Assembly (NCBI RefSeq): GCF_000382065.1
Contig: NZ_KB907498.1
Span: 1-64,000, forward strand
Length of the DNA stretch: 64,000 bases
Direction of reading: 5' to 3'
Source: Stenotrophomonas hibiscicola ATCC 19867
GTDB taxonomy: Bacteria > Pseudomonadota > Gammaproteobacteria > Xanthomonadales > Xanthomonadaceae
Below, in pieces: positions 9,038-20,038 of the stretch. A program made the position numbers and the translations under genes. Every line of letters starts with the position of its first letter. The stretch's first letter is position 1. Below the pieces are notes generated by a model. The model had not been told where the DNA came from. It made no database searches and saw nothing but the letters and a program-made list of their open reading frames with translations.

Positions 9038-9826
9038 TTGATCGCCGTGCTGGAACTGGTTCCCCCCGAGTTGTGGTGGCTGGTGGTGATCGCCTTCATC
9101 GCCGGTCTTGTGGATGCCGCCGTCGGTGGCGGTGGCCTGGTGCAGCTGCCGGGACTGTTCACGGTGCTGCCGCAGCAGACACCGGCGATGCTGTTCGGCA
9201 CCAACAAGTTCAGTTCGATGTTCGGTACCGGTGCGGCTGCCTGGCGTTACGCGCGCAACGTGCGTTTCCCGTGGAAGCCGGTACTGTTCGCGGCTGGTAC
9301 CGCCTTCATCTTCTCCTTCGCCGGGGCCACTGCGGTAAGCCTGCTGCCCAAGGACGCGGTGCGCCCGCTGGTGCTGGTCCTGCTGATCGCGATGCTGGCC
9401 TACACGCTGTGGAAGAAGGACTTCGGCGCGTTGCACCGGCCACAGGAGATCGGCCGCCGCGAGCTGGTGATCGCACTGGCGATCGGTGCGGCGATCGGCT
9501 TCTACGATGGCTTCTTCGGGCCGGGCACCGGCAGCTTCCTGATCTTCCTGTTCGTTCGCTTTTTCGGCCTGGACTTCCTGCGTGCGTCGGCGGCGTCGAA
9601 GGTGGTGAACCTGGCCACCAACGTGGCGGCGATCTCGTTCTTCGTGCCGACAGGCAACATCCTGTGGCTGTTCGCGCTGCCGATGGCCGCAGCCAACATC
9701 ATCGGTTCGGTGGTGGGCACGCGCCTGGCGTTGAAGGGCGGCACGCCGTTCATCCGCAAGCTGTTCGTGGGGCTGGTGGTGGTGCTGATCGCGCGGATGG
9801 CGTGGGACACGTTCCGCGGTTCGTGA
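9038..9826 (+). CDS. TSUP-family permease (TauE/SafE, YfcA-like)
   Basis: Inner-membrane transporter of the sulfite exporter TauE/SafE family, 262 residues with about eight helices. Two family repeats are visible: [19 protein letters not shown] near the N-terminus and [15 protein letters not shown] near residue 155, each with the glycine-rich re-entrant pattern. Members move sulfite, sulfoacetate or other organosulfur anions; the substrate here cannot be told from sequence. The start is TTG 9038, or possibly GTG 9047, without a strong ribosome site. It converges with the Jet/Mks operon and is separated from it by a REP pair. Confidence 0.85.
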   Translation: MIAVLELVPPELWWLVVIAFIAGLVDAAVGGGGLVQLPGLFTVLPQQTPAMLFGTNKFSSMFGTGAAAWRYARNVRFPWKPVLFAAGTAFIFSFAGATAVSLLPKDAVRPLVLVLLIAMLAYTLWKKDFGALHRPQEIGRRELVIALAIGAAIGFYDGFFGPGTGSFLIFLFVRFFGLDFLRASAASKVVNLATNVAAISFFVPTGNILWLFALPMAAANIIGSVVGTRLALKGGTPFIRKLFVGLVVVLIARMAWDTFRGS

Positions 9827-9833
9827 ATGCGGT

Positions 9834-9902
9834 TGCCGGCCAGCGGCCGGCACAGCCGGGTCGTGAACCCCGCCCATGGGTGGTGCCGGCCGCTGGCCGG
9901 CA
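9834..9902. repeat. SMAG-type REP pair (GCCGGCC...GGCCGGC)
   Basis: Two inverted copies (9834-9853 and 9883-9902) of the 20-base palindromic unit GTGCCGGCCGCTGGCCGGCA, facing each other around 29 bases. The arrangement lies between two convergent genes and may act as a bidirectional terminator or RNA stabiliser. Confidence 0.8.
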
Positions 9903-9923
9903 TTCCCCATTCGATCGGCCGGG

Positions 9924-12900
9924 TCAGGCCTCGGCTTCTTCCGGTTCGTTGGCCTGCTGGCGACTGCGCTCGGGCAGCTTCAGGCGCTTGCCTTCTTCGT
10001 CGTACTCGATCAGCAACACCCCGGAGTCGTGTCGGCCGCTGATTTCGACGAAGCAGGCGCCGCCGATGAACGGTTCAAGCGTCATCACCGACTTCAGCGG
10101 GGTGGCGACCACCATCTGGAAGCCGAAGTTGTCGAAGATGTTCATCGCCAGCGCGGTGAACTCGTTGTCGGCCTTGTCGAAGGCCTCGTCGAGCACGACC
10201 GCCGCGTAGCTGGGCAGCTGGCTGTCGGCGCCGCCGAGCTGGTAGCGCAGCGCTGCCGCCAGGCAGGTGGTGGCCAGTTTCTGGCGCTGGCCACCGGACT
10301 TGCCCGCGCCACTACGGTAGATCTCGACCTGCTGGCGCGTTTCCGCATCCAGCTCGACGCCGATGAACTCCACGTGCATGCGCACGTCCAGCACCAGCTC
10401 GCGCCAGCGCTTGTCCTCGCCTTCCTGCGAGCCCAGTCGGTTGACCAGCTGGCGCAGCACGGTGAACTGCGATTCGGCCAGTTCACGCTGCTCGGTCTGT
10501 TGCTGCGACAGCACCTCGCGCAGCTGCAGGTGGAACTCGGCGACTTCCGGCAGGCGGCGGTCGCTCAGTTCGATGGTCAGCAGCGTGCCACGGTTGAACG
10601 GCACCTGCTCCAGGCTGGCATTCACTTCATCCAGGCGCTGTCCGATCGACTTCCGGGCTTCGGCGCTGTGGCGCTGCAGGGCCAGCAGGTTGTTCTTGCT
10701 CTGGTTCTGCAGCAGATCGAAGAAGCGCTCTTCGTGCTGCGGCAGGCCATCGCGTTCCAGGCGTTCGAGGCGGGCGAGGAAGTCCTCGGCCGAGGCCACC
10801 GAGACGGTGAAGTCACCCGACTCCTCCGGCCACTGCTGGATGAAGCGGCGGAAGCAGCCGATCAGCTGGTTCTCGATGCGGTTGAGGTCCTGCTGCGAGG
10901 ACGACAGCTGCTCGTTCAGCGCGTTGCTGACCTGGCGCATGTGCGCTTCGAGCGTTTCCAGGCTGAGCGGACCCTGCTCCTGCAGGCGCTCGGCAAGCCC
11001 GGCCTCCTGCTCCTGGGCCAGGCTCGGCAGCACCAGTGCACGGCTCTGCTGGCGGGCGCGATCGAGACGGTCGCGCTCCTTGACCAGCTGGCCGCGTTCG
11101 ACGCGAACGTCCTCATAGGTGCGGCGTGCCTGTTCGATATCCGCACGCACGGCGTCGATCTGCTTGGCCAGCCTGGCGAGATCGGCGTTGCCTTCGCGCA
11201 GGTCGCGCAGGGTGGCTTCGATATCGCTCAGGCGCTGCTGCGGAGCGGCGATGTCGATCTCGTTCCAGCTGATGCTGACCAGCTCGTGGCAGGCCAGGCG
11301 GCGTTCGTTGTCGCGGTCACGTTGCCCGCGCAGGCGCGCGATGTCGGTCTCGCAGCTGGCGATGCGCTTGGCCAGTTCCTGGGCTTCGCGCTCGAAGGCA
11401 CCGACCTTGTCGTGGTTGTTGAAGCCGAGGATCCAGCGGCGGCGGTCGCCCACTGCACTGCGGTCGTCCTTCTCGAAACGGTCACCTGGATGCTTGACCT
11501 GGCCTTCGCGGGTGATGCCGCGGTCGACGTTGCGCAGTTGCTTGGCATCCACGCATTCGTAGTCGAAGCGCTTGCCCAGCTCCCGGCGCAGCCAGCTTTC
11601 GAACACATGCTCGCGCAGTTCAAGCTTGTGCAGCAGCGATTTCGCCGAGGGTTCGCGCGCGAACGCATCATCGTTGCGGCGCACGCGGTAGTAGGTGAAG
11701 CGCATGCCCAGGTGAGTGCGGTTCACCCACTCGGCAACATCGTTGTAGTGCTTGTCGTCGACCAGCAGCGACAGCGCGAAACCGCCCAGCACGCGCTCGA
11801 TGGCACCCTGCCAGCCCTGCTCTTCCGCGCGGACCTGGATCAGTTCACCTACGAACGGCAACGCTGCCTCGGCGATGCCGGTCTCTTCGGCCAGGCGCGC
11901 ACGCAGCTTCTGCATCGGCGCCGGGATGTTGGACGGTGTGCGCTGCATCGCTTCGAGTTCGGCACGGACCTCGCCGAAACGGCGCTCGTCATCGCGCTTG
12001 CCACCGAGGCGATCACTGATCGCATCGTCCAGTGCCGAGGAGGCACGCTGGCGATCCTGCAGCTCGTTCTGCGCGCGCTCGACCAGTTCGGCGAAACCGT
12101 GCGCGTCGTCCGGCAGTTCGGCCCCCAGCTGCTGTGCCGCCTGGCGTGCCTGCTCGCGCTTGGCCTGGCGCCGGTCGCGCTCAGCTTCGGCACGACCCTG
12201 CTCGCGTTCCAGTTCCTCGATGCGCTCACCGCCCTGCTGGCGGCGCTGCAGCTCCAGTTCGGCCAGTCGCTCGGTGTGATTGTCCAGTGCGGCACGGCGC
12301 TGGGCTTCTTCGCCAAGCAGGCCGCGGTCACGCACGTCCATCTCGCGCAGGCGCGCTTCGATCAGCGCCTGGCGGCGGCTCTCGCGGAAGCTGTCGACGC
12401 CAAGTTTCAAGGCTTCGTCGTCACCGCGCCGGCGGTGCATTTCCTTCAGGTCGTTGTAGTAGGCGCGCGCCGGCAGCAGGGTTTCCACCTGGCGGCGGGC
12501 GGTGACCACCGCCTGGTGTGCGCCATCAAGCTCGGCGAAATCGCTGACCAGGCGCTCGGCGGCGTCGAAGGTCTTCGGCGTGTCGAGCATGAAGTCGCGC
12601 AGGAAGACGTTGAGGTCTCCCAGGTTCTTCGCCGACTGCGTCTTGTGCAGCAGGCGCAGCGCCATCTCGTTGTCGATGCCGAGCAGGTCGCGGAAGCGCT
12701 CGGCGTAGCCGGAGAAGGTGTCGAAGTGGTGCAGGTCGGACAGCTTCTGCTTGAGCTTGCGCAGGTCCAGGTCGAAGCCGCCGAGATCCTTGGCGATGTC
12801 GAACGGGCGCTCGGCGATCATGTAGTGCTTGCGCACATCGCCGGCCGAGGTGCCGTTGCCGGAGATCCAGAGCAGGCGCACCAGGCTGACCACGCGGCCA

Positions 12901-13304
12901 TCGCCGGCGCGGTATTCCAGCACCAGTGCGGTCCAGGTGGCGCCTTTGCGCAGGTACTGGGTGGCGATTTCGCCGGTGCCGCTGTCCTGCTGGTCAGCCC
13001 ACGCGCCACGCACGTAGGACACCAGGTTGCGGTCGCGGCCGCTGCGCTCGGCTTCACGCGCAGCGGCGTTGAAGTCGACGATGGCCGGCGGCGTCAGCAG
13101 CGCGGACATGGCATCGAGCAGGGTCGACTTGCCCGAGCCGGAGCGGCCGACAAACAGGAAGCCGCGCTCGGCGATCGGCACTTCGGTCAGGCCGTTGAAG
13201 GTGCCCCAGTTGTGCACCTGCAGGCGGCGCATGCGGAACTGCTGCAGGCGCGGGTCCGGCAGGCCTTCGTTGAACAGTGCGGGAGTGTGCTTGGAGATAG
13301 CCAT
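9924..13304 (-). CDS. SMC-like ATPase, JetC/MksB type
   Basis: The motor subunit of a Wadjet/MksBEF-type SMC complex, 1126 residues. The N-terminal head has Walker [10 protein letters not shown] (53-61). About 300 residues of charged coiled coil, a hinge-like region near 480-640 and a second coiled coil follow. The C-terminal head has the signature [12 protein letters not shown] (998-1009) and Walker [12 protein letters not shown] (1036-1046). It is the last gene of an operon with DUF3375 and DUF4194 genes, the kleisin and KITE partners, and starts 16 bases after the DUF4194 stop. Known relatives extrude DNA loops, either to cut small plasmids (with JetD) or to organise the chromosome. No JetD gene follows. 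Confidence 0.85.
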   Translation of the reverse strand: MAISKHTPALFNEGLPDPRLQQFRMRRLQVHNWGTFNGLTEVPIAERGFLFVGRSGSGKSTLLDAMSALLTPPAIVDFNAAAREAERSGRDRNLVSYVRGAWADQQDSGTGEIATQYLRKGATWTALVLEYRAGDGRVVSLVRLLWISGNGTSAGDVRKHYMIAERPFDIAKDLGGFDLDLRKLKQKLSDLHHFDTFSGYAERFRDLLGIDNEMALRLLHKTQSAKNLGDLNVFLRDFMLDTPKTFDAAERLVSDFAELDGAHQAVVTARRQVETLLPARAYYNDLKEMHRRRGDDEALKLGVDSFRESRRQALIEARLREMDVRDRGLLGEEAQRRAALDNHTERLAELELQRRQQGGERIEELEREQGRAEAERDRRQAKREQARQAAQQLGAELPDDAHGFAELVERAQNELQDRQRASSALDDAISDRLGGKRDDERRFGEVRAELEAMQRTPSNIPAPMQKLRARLAEETGIAEAALPFVGELIQVRAEEQGWQGAIERVLGGFALSLLVDDKHYNDVAEWVNRTHLGMRFTYYRVRRNDDAFAREPSAKSLLHKLELREHVFESWLRRELGKRFDYECVDAKQLRNVDRGITREGQVKHPGDRFEKDDRSAVGDRRRWILGFNNHDKVGAFEREAQELAKRIASCETDIARLRGQRDRDNERRLACHELVSISWNEIDIAAPQQRLSDIEATLRDLREGNADLARLAKQIDAVRADIEQARRTYEDVRVERGQLVKERDRLDRARQQSRALVLPSLAQEQEAGLAERLQEQGPLSLETLEAHMRQVSNALNEQLSSSQQDLNRIENQLIGCFRRFIQQWPEESGDFTVSVASAEDFLARLERLERDGLPQHEERFFDLLQNQSKNNLLALQRHSAEARKSIGQRLDEVNASLEQVPFNRGTLLTIELSDRRLPEVAEFHLQLREVLSQQQTEQRELAESQFTVLRQLVNRLGSQEGEDKRWRELVLDVRMHVEFIGVELDAETRQQVEIYRSGAGKSGGQRQKLATTCLAAALRYQLGGADSQLPSYAAVVLDEAFDKADNEFTALAMNIFDNFGFQMVVATPLKSVMTLEPFIGGACFVEISGRHDSGVLLIEYDEEGKRLKLPERSRQQANEPEEAEA

Positions 13305-13320
13305 GCGATGGTCGGGTCTC

Positions 13321-16202
<2,882 letters not shown>

Positions 16203-16317
16203 TGCGTACAGCGTCCCGAACGGGGGGCGAGCATCGTACCCGACCGGGGGGTGGGTCGTCCTGTTGGGACGGTTCATCGGGGGTCTTGTTGGCGCGTCGT
16301 TGCTATCGATTTGGAGT

Positions 16318-16413
16318 GGGAGAGGGGGCTGCGCAGGACACGCCGTGAACCCGTCCCTGGGGGCTCGATGGCGCCATCCATGGCGCCAACGGTCCTGCGC
16401 AGCCCCCTCTCCC
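16318..16413. repeat. structured intergenic element, copy 1
   Basis: A perfect 22-base inverted repeat (16318-16339 with 16392-16413) encloses a 52-base core. The core carries ACGCCGTGAACCC, TGGGGGCT and an inner palindrome GGCGCCATCCATGGCGCC. A second copy at 22643-22744 keeps the core but has completely different stem sequences, which also pair. The element is not a simple terminator: there is no T-tract. Confidence 0.7.
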
Positions 16414-16600
16414 CCTCCTTGACGGTTTCCCGCGGGCGAGGCCGGACCGCCCGAAAGCGGAGGCAAAAGCGGGGGTTCATGGCTTCGGAAGCGGCGCGCC
16501 GCCGCTTTGGCCACTGCCCTGGTGGGTGCGGACCGTTGGTCCGCACTGCTTCTGCCCTTGCCTTTAAGAGCCAACCCTCCGCGCTCGGGGGATGTGGGGT

Positions 16601-16790
16601 GGGTGGCGGAGGGCCGGGCGGGACGGGGCCGTGAGGCGCATGGATGCGCCGATCGAGCTTACATGGGTGAGGGCGCTTTGCTTGCGAAGCACCGCTTCGC
16701 AAGCGACCGAACGCCCAGCCGCCAGCGGCTGGGCCGGGCCCCGGAGGGGTACTTGCAGCGTGCCCTGCCCCGTCCGGCCCTCCGCCACCC
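16601..16790. repeat. compound hairpin element, related core
   Basis: A 17-base inverted repeat (16601-16617 with 16774-16790) bounds a 190-base element. Inside are GGCGCATGGATGCGCC, a perfect 11-base stem with a 3-base loop (16680-16704) and a 9-base stem with a 4-base loop (16713-16734). The GCGC-ATGGAT-GCGC palindrome followed by ATCGAGC also occurs, in reverse orientation, in copy 1 at 16318. The two inner hairpins look like a later insertion into an element of that family. Confidence 0.6.
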
Positions 16791-16851
16791 CAGCCGATAG
16801 CCAGCAGGCGCGACGCTTTCCTCAACCCACCCACCCATTCAGCAAAAACCA

Positions 16852-16882
16852 TTGATAGGAATGAAATTAGTAGTATCCTATC
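16852..16882 (+). promoter_or_regulatory. MarR-operon promoter with overlapping operator-like palindrome
   Basis: -35 TTGATA (16852-16857), a 16-base spacer, -10 TATCCT (16874-16879). The inverted repeat GATAGGA / TCCTATC (16854-16860 and 16876-16882) sits exactly over both promoter elements, with centres two helical turns apart, as expected for a MarR repressor site. Transcription would start at about 16886-16891, at or next to the ATG, implying a leaderless or nearly leaderless mRNA. Confidence 0.65.
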
Positions 16883-16890
16883 TATCTCTT

Positions 16891-17346
16891 ATGGACCGAC
16901 CTCTCGACGAGCGCACCGTGCTGCAGATGCAGCTCAGCTCCGGCCTGCTTTACGCAGGGCGGCAGTGGCAGCGCCTGGCCGACAGTCGGCTCGGCAGCTA
17001 CGGCATCTCCACCGCCTGCACCATGCCCCTGCTGATGATCGGACGCTCCGGCGGTGGCATCCGCCAGGTGGCACTGGCCCAGCAGCTGGGCATGGAAGGG
17101 CCCTCCCTGGTGCGCCTGCTGGACAAGCTGTGCGCCAGCGACCTGGTCCGCCGCGAGAGCGACGCCAGCGACCGCCGCGCCAACCTGCTGTGGCTGACCG
17201 ATGCGGGCCATGCGCTGGTCAGCGAGCTGGAAGACCAGTTGATCGGCCTGCGCCAGGACGTGTTCGGCGAGCTTTCCATGGATGAACTGCACGCCGTGCT
17301 GAAGGCATGGCGCCTGCTGGCCGAGGCCGCCGACCGCATCACGTAA
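16891..17346 (+). CDS. MarR-family transcriptional regulator of the efflux operon
   Basis: A 151-residue winged-helix regulator. The DNA-binding core is visible at IRQVALAQQLGMEGPSLVRLLDKL, followed by the wing ESDASDRRANLLWLTDAG. MarR proteins repress until a phenolic or other ligand binds; the operator-like palindrome over its own promoter suggests autoregulation together with the efflux genes behind it. ATG 16891 is preferred over ATG 16861 because 16861 lies between the -35 and -10. The 108-base gap to the next gene could contain a second promoter. Confidence 0.85.
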   Translation: MDRPLDERTVLQMQLSSGLLYAGRQWQRLADSRLGSYGISTACTMPLLMIGRSGGGIRQVALAQQLGMEGPSLVRLLDKLCASDLVRRESDASDRRANLLWLTDAGHALVSELEDQLIGLRQDVFGELSMDELHAVLKAWRLLAEAADRIT

Positions 17347-17454
17347 GACCGCTGCCCCCGAACACCGCCGCTGCCGTGCACACGCCAGCGGCTTTTACCC
17401 GTTGCCGTTGTTTCGTTGTTCCTCCCCTTCCCCACCTCGCCCCCGCCCCTACCG

Positions 17455-17664
17455 ATGCCCGGTGAATTCAGTCTCCATGGAGTGTTCGTCCCGACCCTGC
17501 TCGGGTTGATGTTGTTGGCCTACTTGGTCAACAGCGGCCTGCACGCGCTGCTGCAGCGTGCCGGCGCCTACCGCCATGTCTGGCACCCGGCGCTGTTCAA
17601 CCTGGCGCTGTACGGAATCGTGCTGGGCCTGCTGTTCCACCTCCTGCGTTGGATGCAATCGTGA
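17455..17664 (+). CDS. DUF1656 small membrane protein (AaeX-like)
   Basis: A 69-residue inner-membrane protein with two hydrophobic segments (FVPTLLGLMLLAYLVNSGLH and the second near residue 50), matching DUF1656/AaeX. These small proteins accompany aromatic-acid efflux systems; their role is unknown. The stop TGA overlaps the GTG start of the next gene (GTGA). The start at ATG 17455 is chosen over an upstream in-frame start at 17416 because the family begins close to the first helix. Confidence 0.82.
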   Translation: MPGEFSLHGVFVPTLLGLMLLAYLVNSGLHALLQRAGAYRHVWHPALFNLALYGIVLGLLFHLLRWMQS

Positions 17665-18578
17665 ACAAGATCGTGAAGAAGACCCTGCCCATACTGCTGA
17701 CCAGCGCAGCCGTGATCGTCGCCCTGCTGGTGCTGCGCCAGCTGTGGGTCTATTACATGGATGAGCCGTGGACCCGCGACGCCCATGTCGGCGCCGACGT
17801 GGTGCAGGTGGCGCCGGATGTTTCGGGCCTGGTGGAAACGGTGAACGTGGCCGACAACCAGGCGGTGAAGAAGGGCGACCTGCTGTTCGTGGTCGACCGC
17901 GCCCGTTACCGCATCGCGCTGGAGCAGGCCAAGGCCAGCCTGGCCGAGCGCCAAGCCTCGGTGGCACAGCTGCGCCGCGAGATCGGCCGCGACCGCAGCC
18001 TGCAGGACCTGGTTGCCGCCGAGGACGCCGAAGTGCGCCGCGCCAAGCTGCAGGCCGCACAGGCTGCGCTGGCCACCGCACAGGCGGCGGTCGACCTGGC
18101 CGAGCTCAACCTGGGCCGCACCGAAGTGCGCGCACCGGCCGATGGCCGGGTCAACGACCGCACCATGCGCGTGGGCGACTACGTGGTAGCCGGCAAGCCG
18201 GTGCTGGCGCTGCTGGATACCGGCTCGTTCCGCATCGATGGCTACTTCGAGGAAACCCGCCTGCGCGGCGTGGCGCCGGGGCAGCGCGTGGACATCCGCC
18301 TGATGGGCGAGTCGACCCCGCTGCGTGGCCATGTGGAAAGCATCGCCGCCGGCATCGAGGACCGCTACCGCAGCAACGGCAGCACCCTGCTGCCGAACGT
18401 GACCCCGGCCTTCGACTGGGTGCGGCTGGCGCAGCGCATTCCGGTGCGCATCGCCATCGACGAAGTGCCAAAGGGCGTTGAGCTGATTGCCGGCCGTACC
18501 GCCACGGTGACCGTACAGACCAACAGCACGAAGCGTGCAGACAAGGTCGGCACCGCGCCGACACAGGCGGGCCTGTGA
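17661..18578 (+). CDS. HlyD-family periplasmic adaptor (AaeA/EmrA-like)
   Basis: Membrane fusion protein joining the inner-membrane pump to the outer-membrane channel. Of 305 residues, an N-terminal anchor (about 8-30) is followed by the lipoyl half-motifs around VVQVAPDVSGLVETV and GRTEVRAPADGRVNDRTMRVGDYV, with an alpha-hairpin of about 90 residues between them and a beta-barrel domain afterwards. The start GTG 17661 overlaps the previous stop by 4 bases; TTG 17649 is a weaker alternative. It is part of the MarR-AaeX-AaeA-NodT-FUSC unit. Confidence 0.88.
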   Translation: MNKIVKKTLPILLTSAAVIVALLVLRQLWVYYMDEPWTRDAHVGADVVQVAPDVSGLVETVNVADNQAVKKGDLLFVVDRARYRIALEQAKASLAERQASVAQLRREIGRDRSLQDLVAAEDAEVRRAKLQAAQAALATAQAAVDLAELNLGRTEVRAPADGRVNDRTMRVGDYVVAGKPVLALLDTGSFRIDGYFEETRLRGVAPGQRVDIRLMGESTPLRGHVESIAAGIEDRYRSNGSTLLPNVTPAFDWVRLAQRIPVRIAIDEVPKGVELIAGRTATVTVQTNSTKRADKVGTAPTQAGL

Positions 18579-20035
18579 ACGCCACCCTGCCCCGTCTCGG
18601 CCTGATCGTCGCGCTGGCCAGCCTGGCCGCGTGCAGGACCGTCGGCCCGGACTACGCGCTGCCGGAAGGCTCGGCGTTCAAGCGCCCGGAGGCCAATGCG
18701 GCCTTCATCGATACGCAGAACCCGCAGGTGGCCGCCAACCAGGCGCTGCCCGACCGCTGGTGGTCGTTGTACAACGACCCGGTGCTGGACGGGCTGATCA
18801 CCCAGGCGCTGCGTGACAACGTGGAACTGAAGGCCGCCGATGCGCACCTGCGCCGCGCCGCCGCCGTGTACGAACAGGCGCTGGACGCCGGCGGCTTCGA
18901 GTACGAGGCCGAGGCCGGCGTCAGCCGCGCGCAGCTGTCGGCCGAATCGTTCCTGCAGGAGCACGAGCTGCCGGTGATCAACCTGGCCGATGGCAAGTTC
19001 GCGGTCAGCTACCAGTTCGACCTGTTCGGCAAGCTCAAGCGCGGCGCCGAAGCGGCGCGTGCCGACGAGCAGTCGGTCGCTGCGGCGCGCGATCTGGCCC
19101 AGGTCAGCGTGGTCGCGCAGGTGGCCGACAGCTACCTGGAAATCTGCCACGCCAACCACGAACTGCACGTGGCCGAGCATTCGCTGCAGCTGCAGCAGCG
19201 CAGCCGCAACGTTACCGAGCGCCTGATCGCCGCGGGCCGCGGCACGCCGCCGGAGCTGGCCCGCGCCAATGCCCAGGTGGCGCTGCTGGAAGCTGCACTG
19301 CCGCCGCTGCATGCGCAGCGCTCGGCGGCCGCCTATTCGCTGGCCGCCCTGCTCGGGCAGACCCCGGGCCAGCTGCCGGCTGGCGTGATCGACTGTGCAC
19401 ACGCCCCCGGCCTGGCGCAGCCGCTGCCGGTCGGTGATGGCCGCGCGCTGCTGCAGCGCCGCCCGGACGTGCGCCAGGCCGAACGCAAGTTGGCCTCGGC
19501 CACCGCGCGCATTGGCGTGGCCACCGCCGAGCTGTATCCGGACATCCGCCTGGGTGCCTCGGTGGGTGCCGCCGGCCTGCTGGAAGACTTCGGCACGCCG
19601 ATGACCCAGCAATGGTCGATCGGCCCGCTGATCTCGTGGACGTTGCCGTCGTCGGGCACGCACGCGCGCATCCACGCCGCCGAAGCCGGTGCCGACGCGG
19701 CGCTGGCCGAGTTCGACCACACGGTCCTGCAGGCGCTGCGCGAGACCCAGACCGCGCTGGACCGCTATGCGCAGGACCTGCGCCGGCTGCAGTCGCTGCG
19801 CATCGCGCAGGAACAGGCCGCACTGGCTGCCGAGCAGAACCGCCGGCTGTACCAGGGTGGCCGCACGCCGTACCTGTCCAGCCTGGATGCCGACCGCAGC
19901 CTGGCCACCAGCGATGCCACCCTGGCCGCCGCCGAAGCGCAGGTCTCACGCGACCAGATCCATCTGTTCCTGGTGCTGGGCGGCGGCTGGCAAGCCAGCA
20001 CCGCTGCGGCCGGCACCCCGACCGCAGCGAAGTAA
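18575..20035 (+). CDS. outer-membrane efflux lipoprotein (NodT/TolC family)
   Basis: Outer-membrane channel of the tripartite pump, 486 residues. A lipobox LASLAAC puts the acylated cysteine at residue 20. The two repeated efflux-protein halves are evident, with VSYQFDLFGKLKRGAEAARAD in the first and YPDIRLGASVGAAGLL opening the second. The GTG start overlaps the adaptor stop (GTGA), so translation is coupled. The low-complexity end (TAAAGTPTAAK) is probably disordered. Confidence 0.9.
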   Translation: MNATLPRLGLIVALASLAACRTVGPDYALPEGSAFKRPEANAAFIDTQNPQVAANQALPDRWWSLYNDPVLDGLITQALRDNVELKAADAHLRRAAAVYEQALDAGGFEYEAEAGVSRAQLSAESFLQEHELPVINLADGKFAVSYQFDLFGKLKRGAEAARADEQSVAAARDLAQVSVVAQVADSYLEICHANHELHVAEHSLQLQQRSRNVTERLIAAGRGTPPELARANAQVALLEAALPPLHAQRSAAAYSLAALLGQTPGQLPAGVIDCAHAPGLAQPLPVGDGRALLQRRPDVRQAERKLASATARIGVATAELYPDIRLGASVGAAGLLEDFGTPMTQQWSIGPLISWTLPSSGTHARIHAAEAGADAALAEFDHTVLQALRETQTALDRYAQDLRRLQSLRIAQEQAALAAEQNRRLYQGGRTPYLSSLDADRSLATSDATLAAAEAQVSRDQIHLFLVLGGGWQASTAAAGTPTAAK

Positions 20036-20038
20036 GCC

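Larger units (their letters stand above)
16203..16851. other. gene-free spacer with hairpin repeats
   Basis: About 650 bases between folE (leftward) and the MarR operon (rightward). It contains the two structured repeats listed separately and no reading frame with codon use or features of a real protein. The folE promoter must lie in the right-hand part of this spacer but I cannot point to it. Confidence 0.6.
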
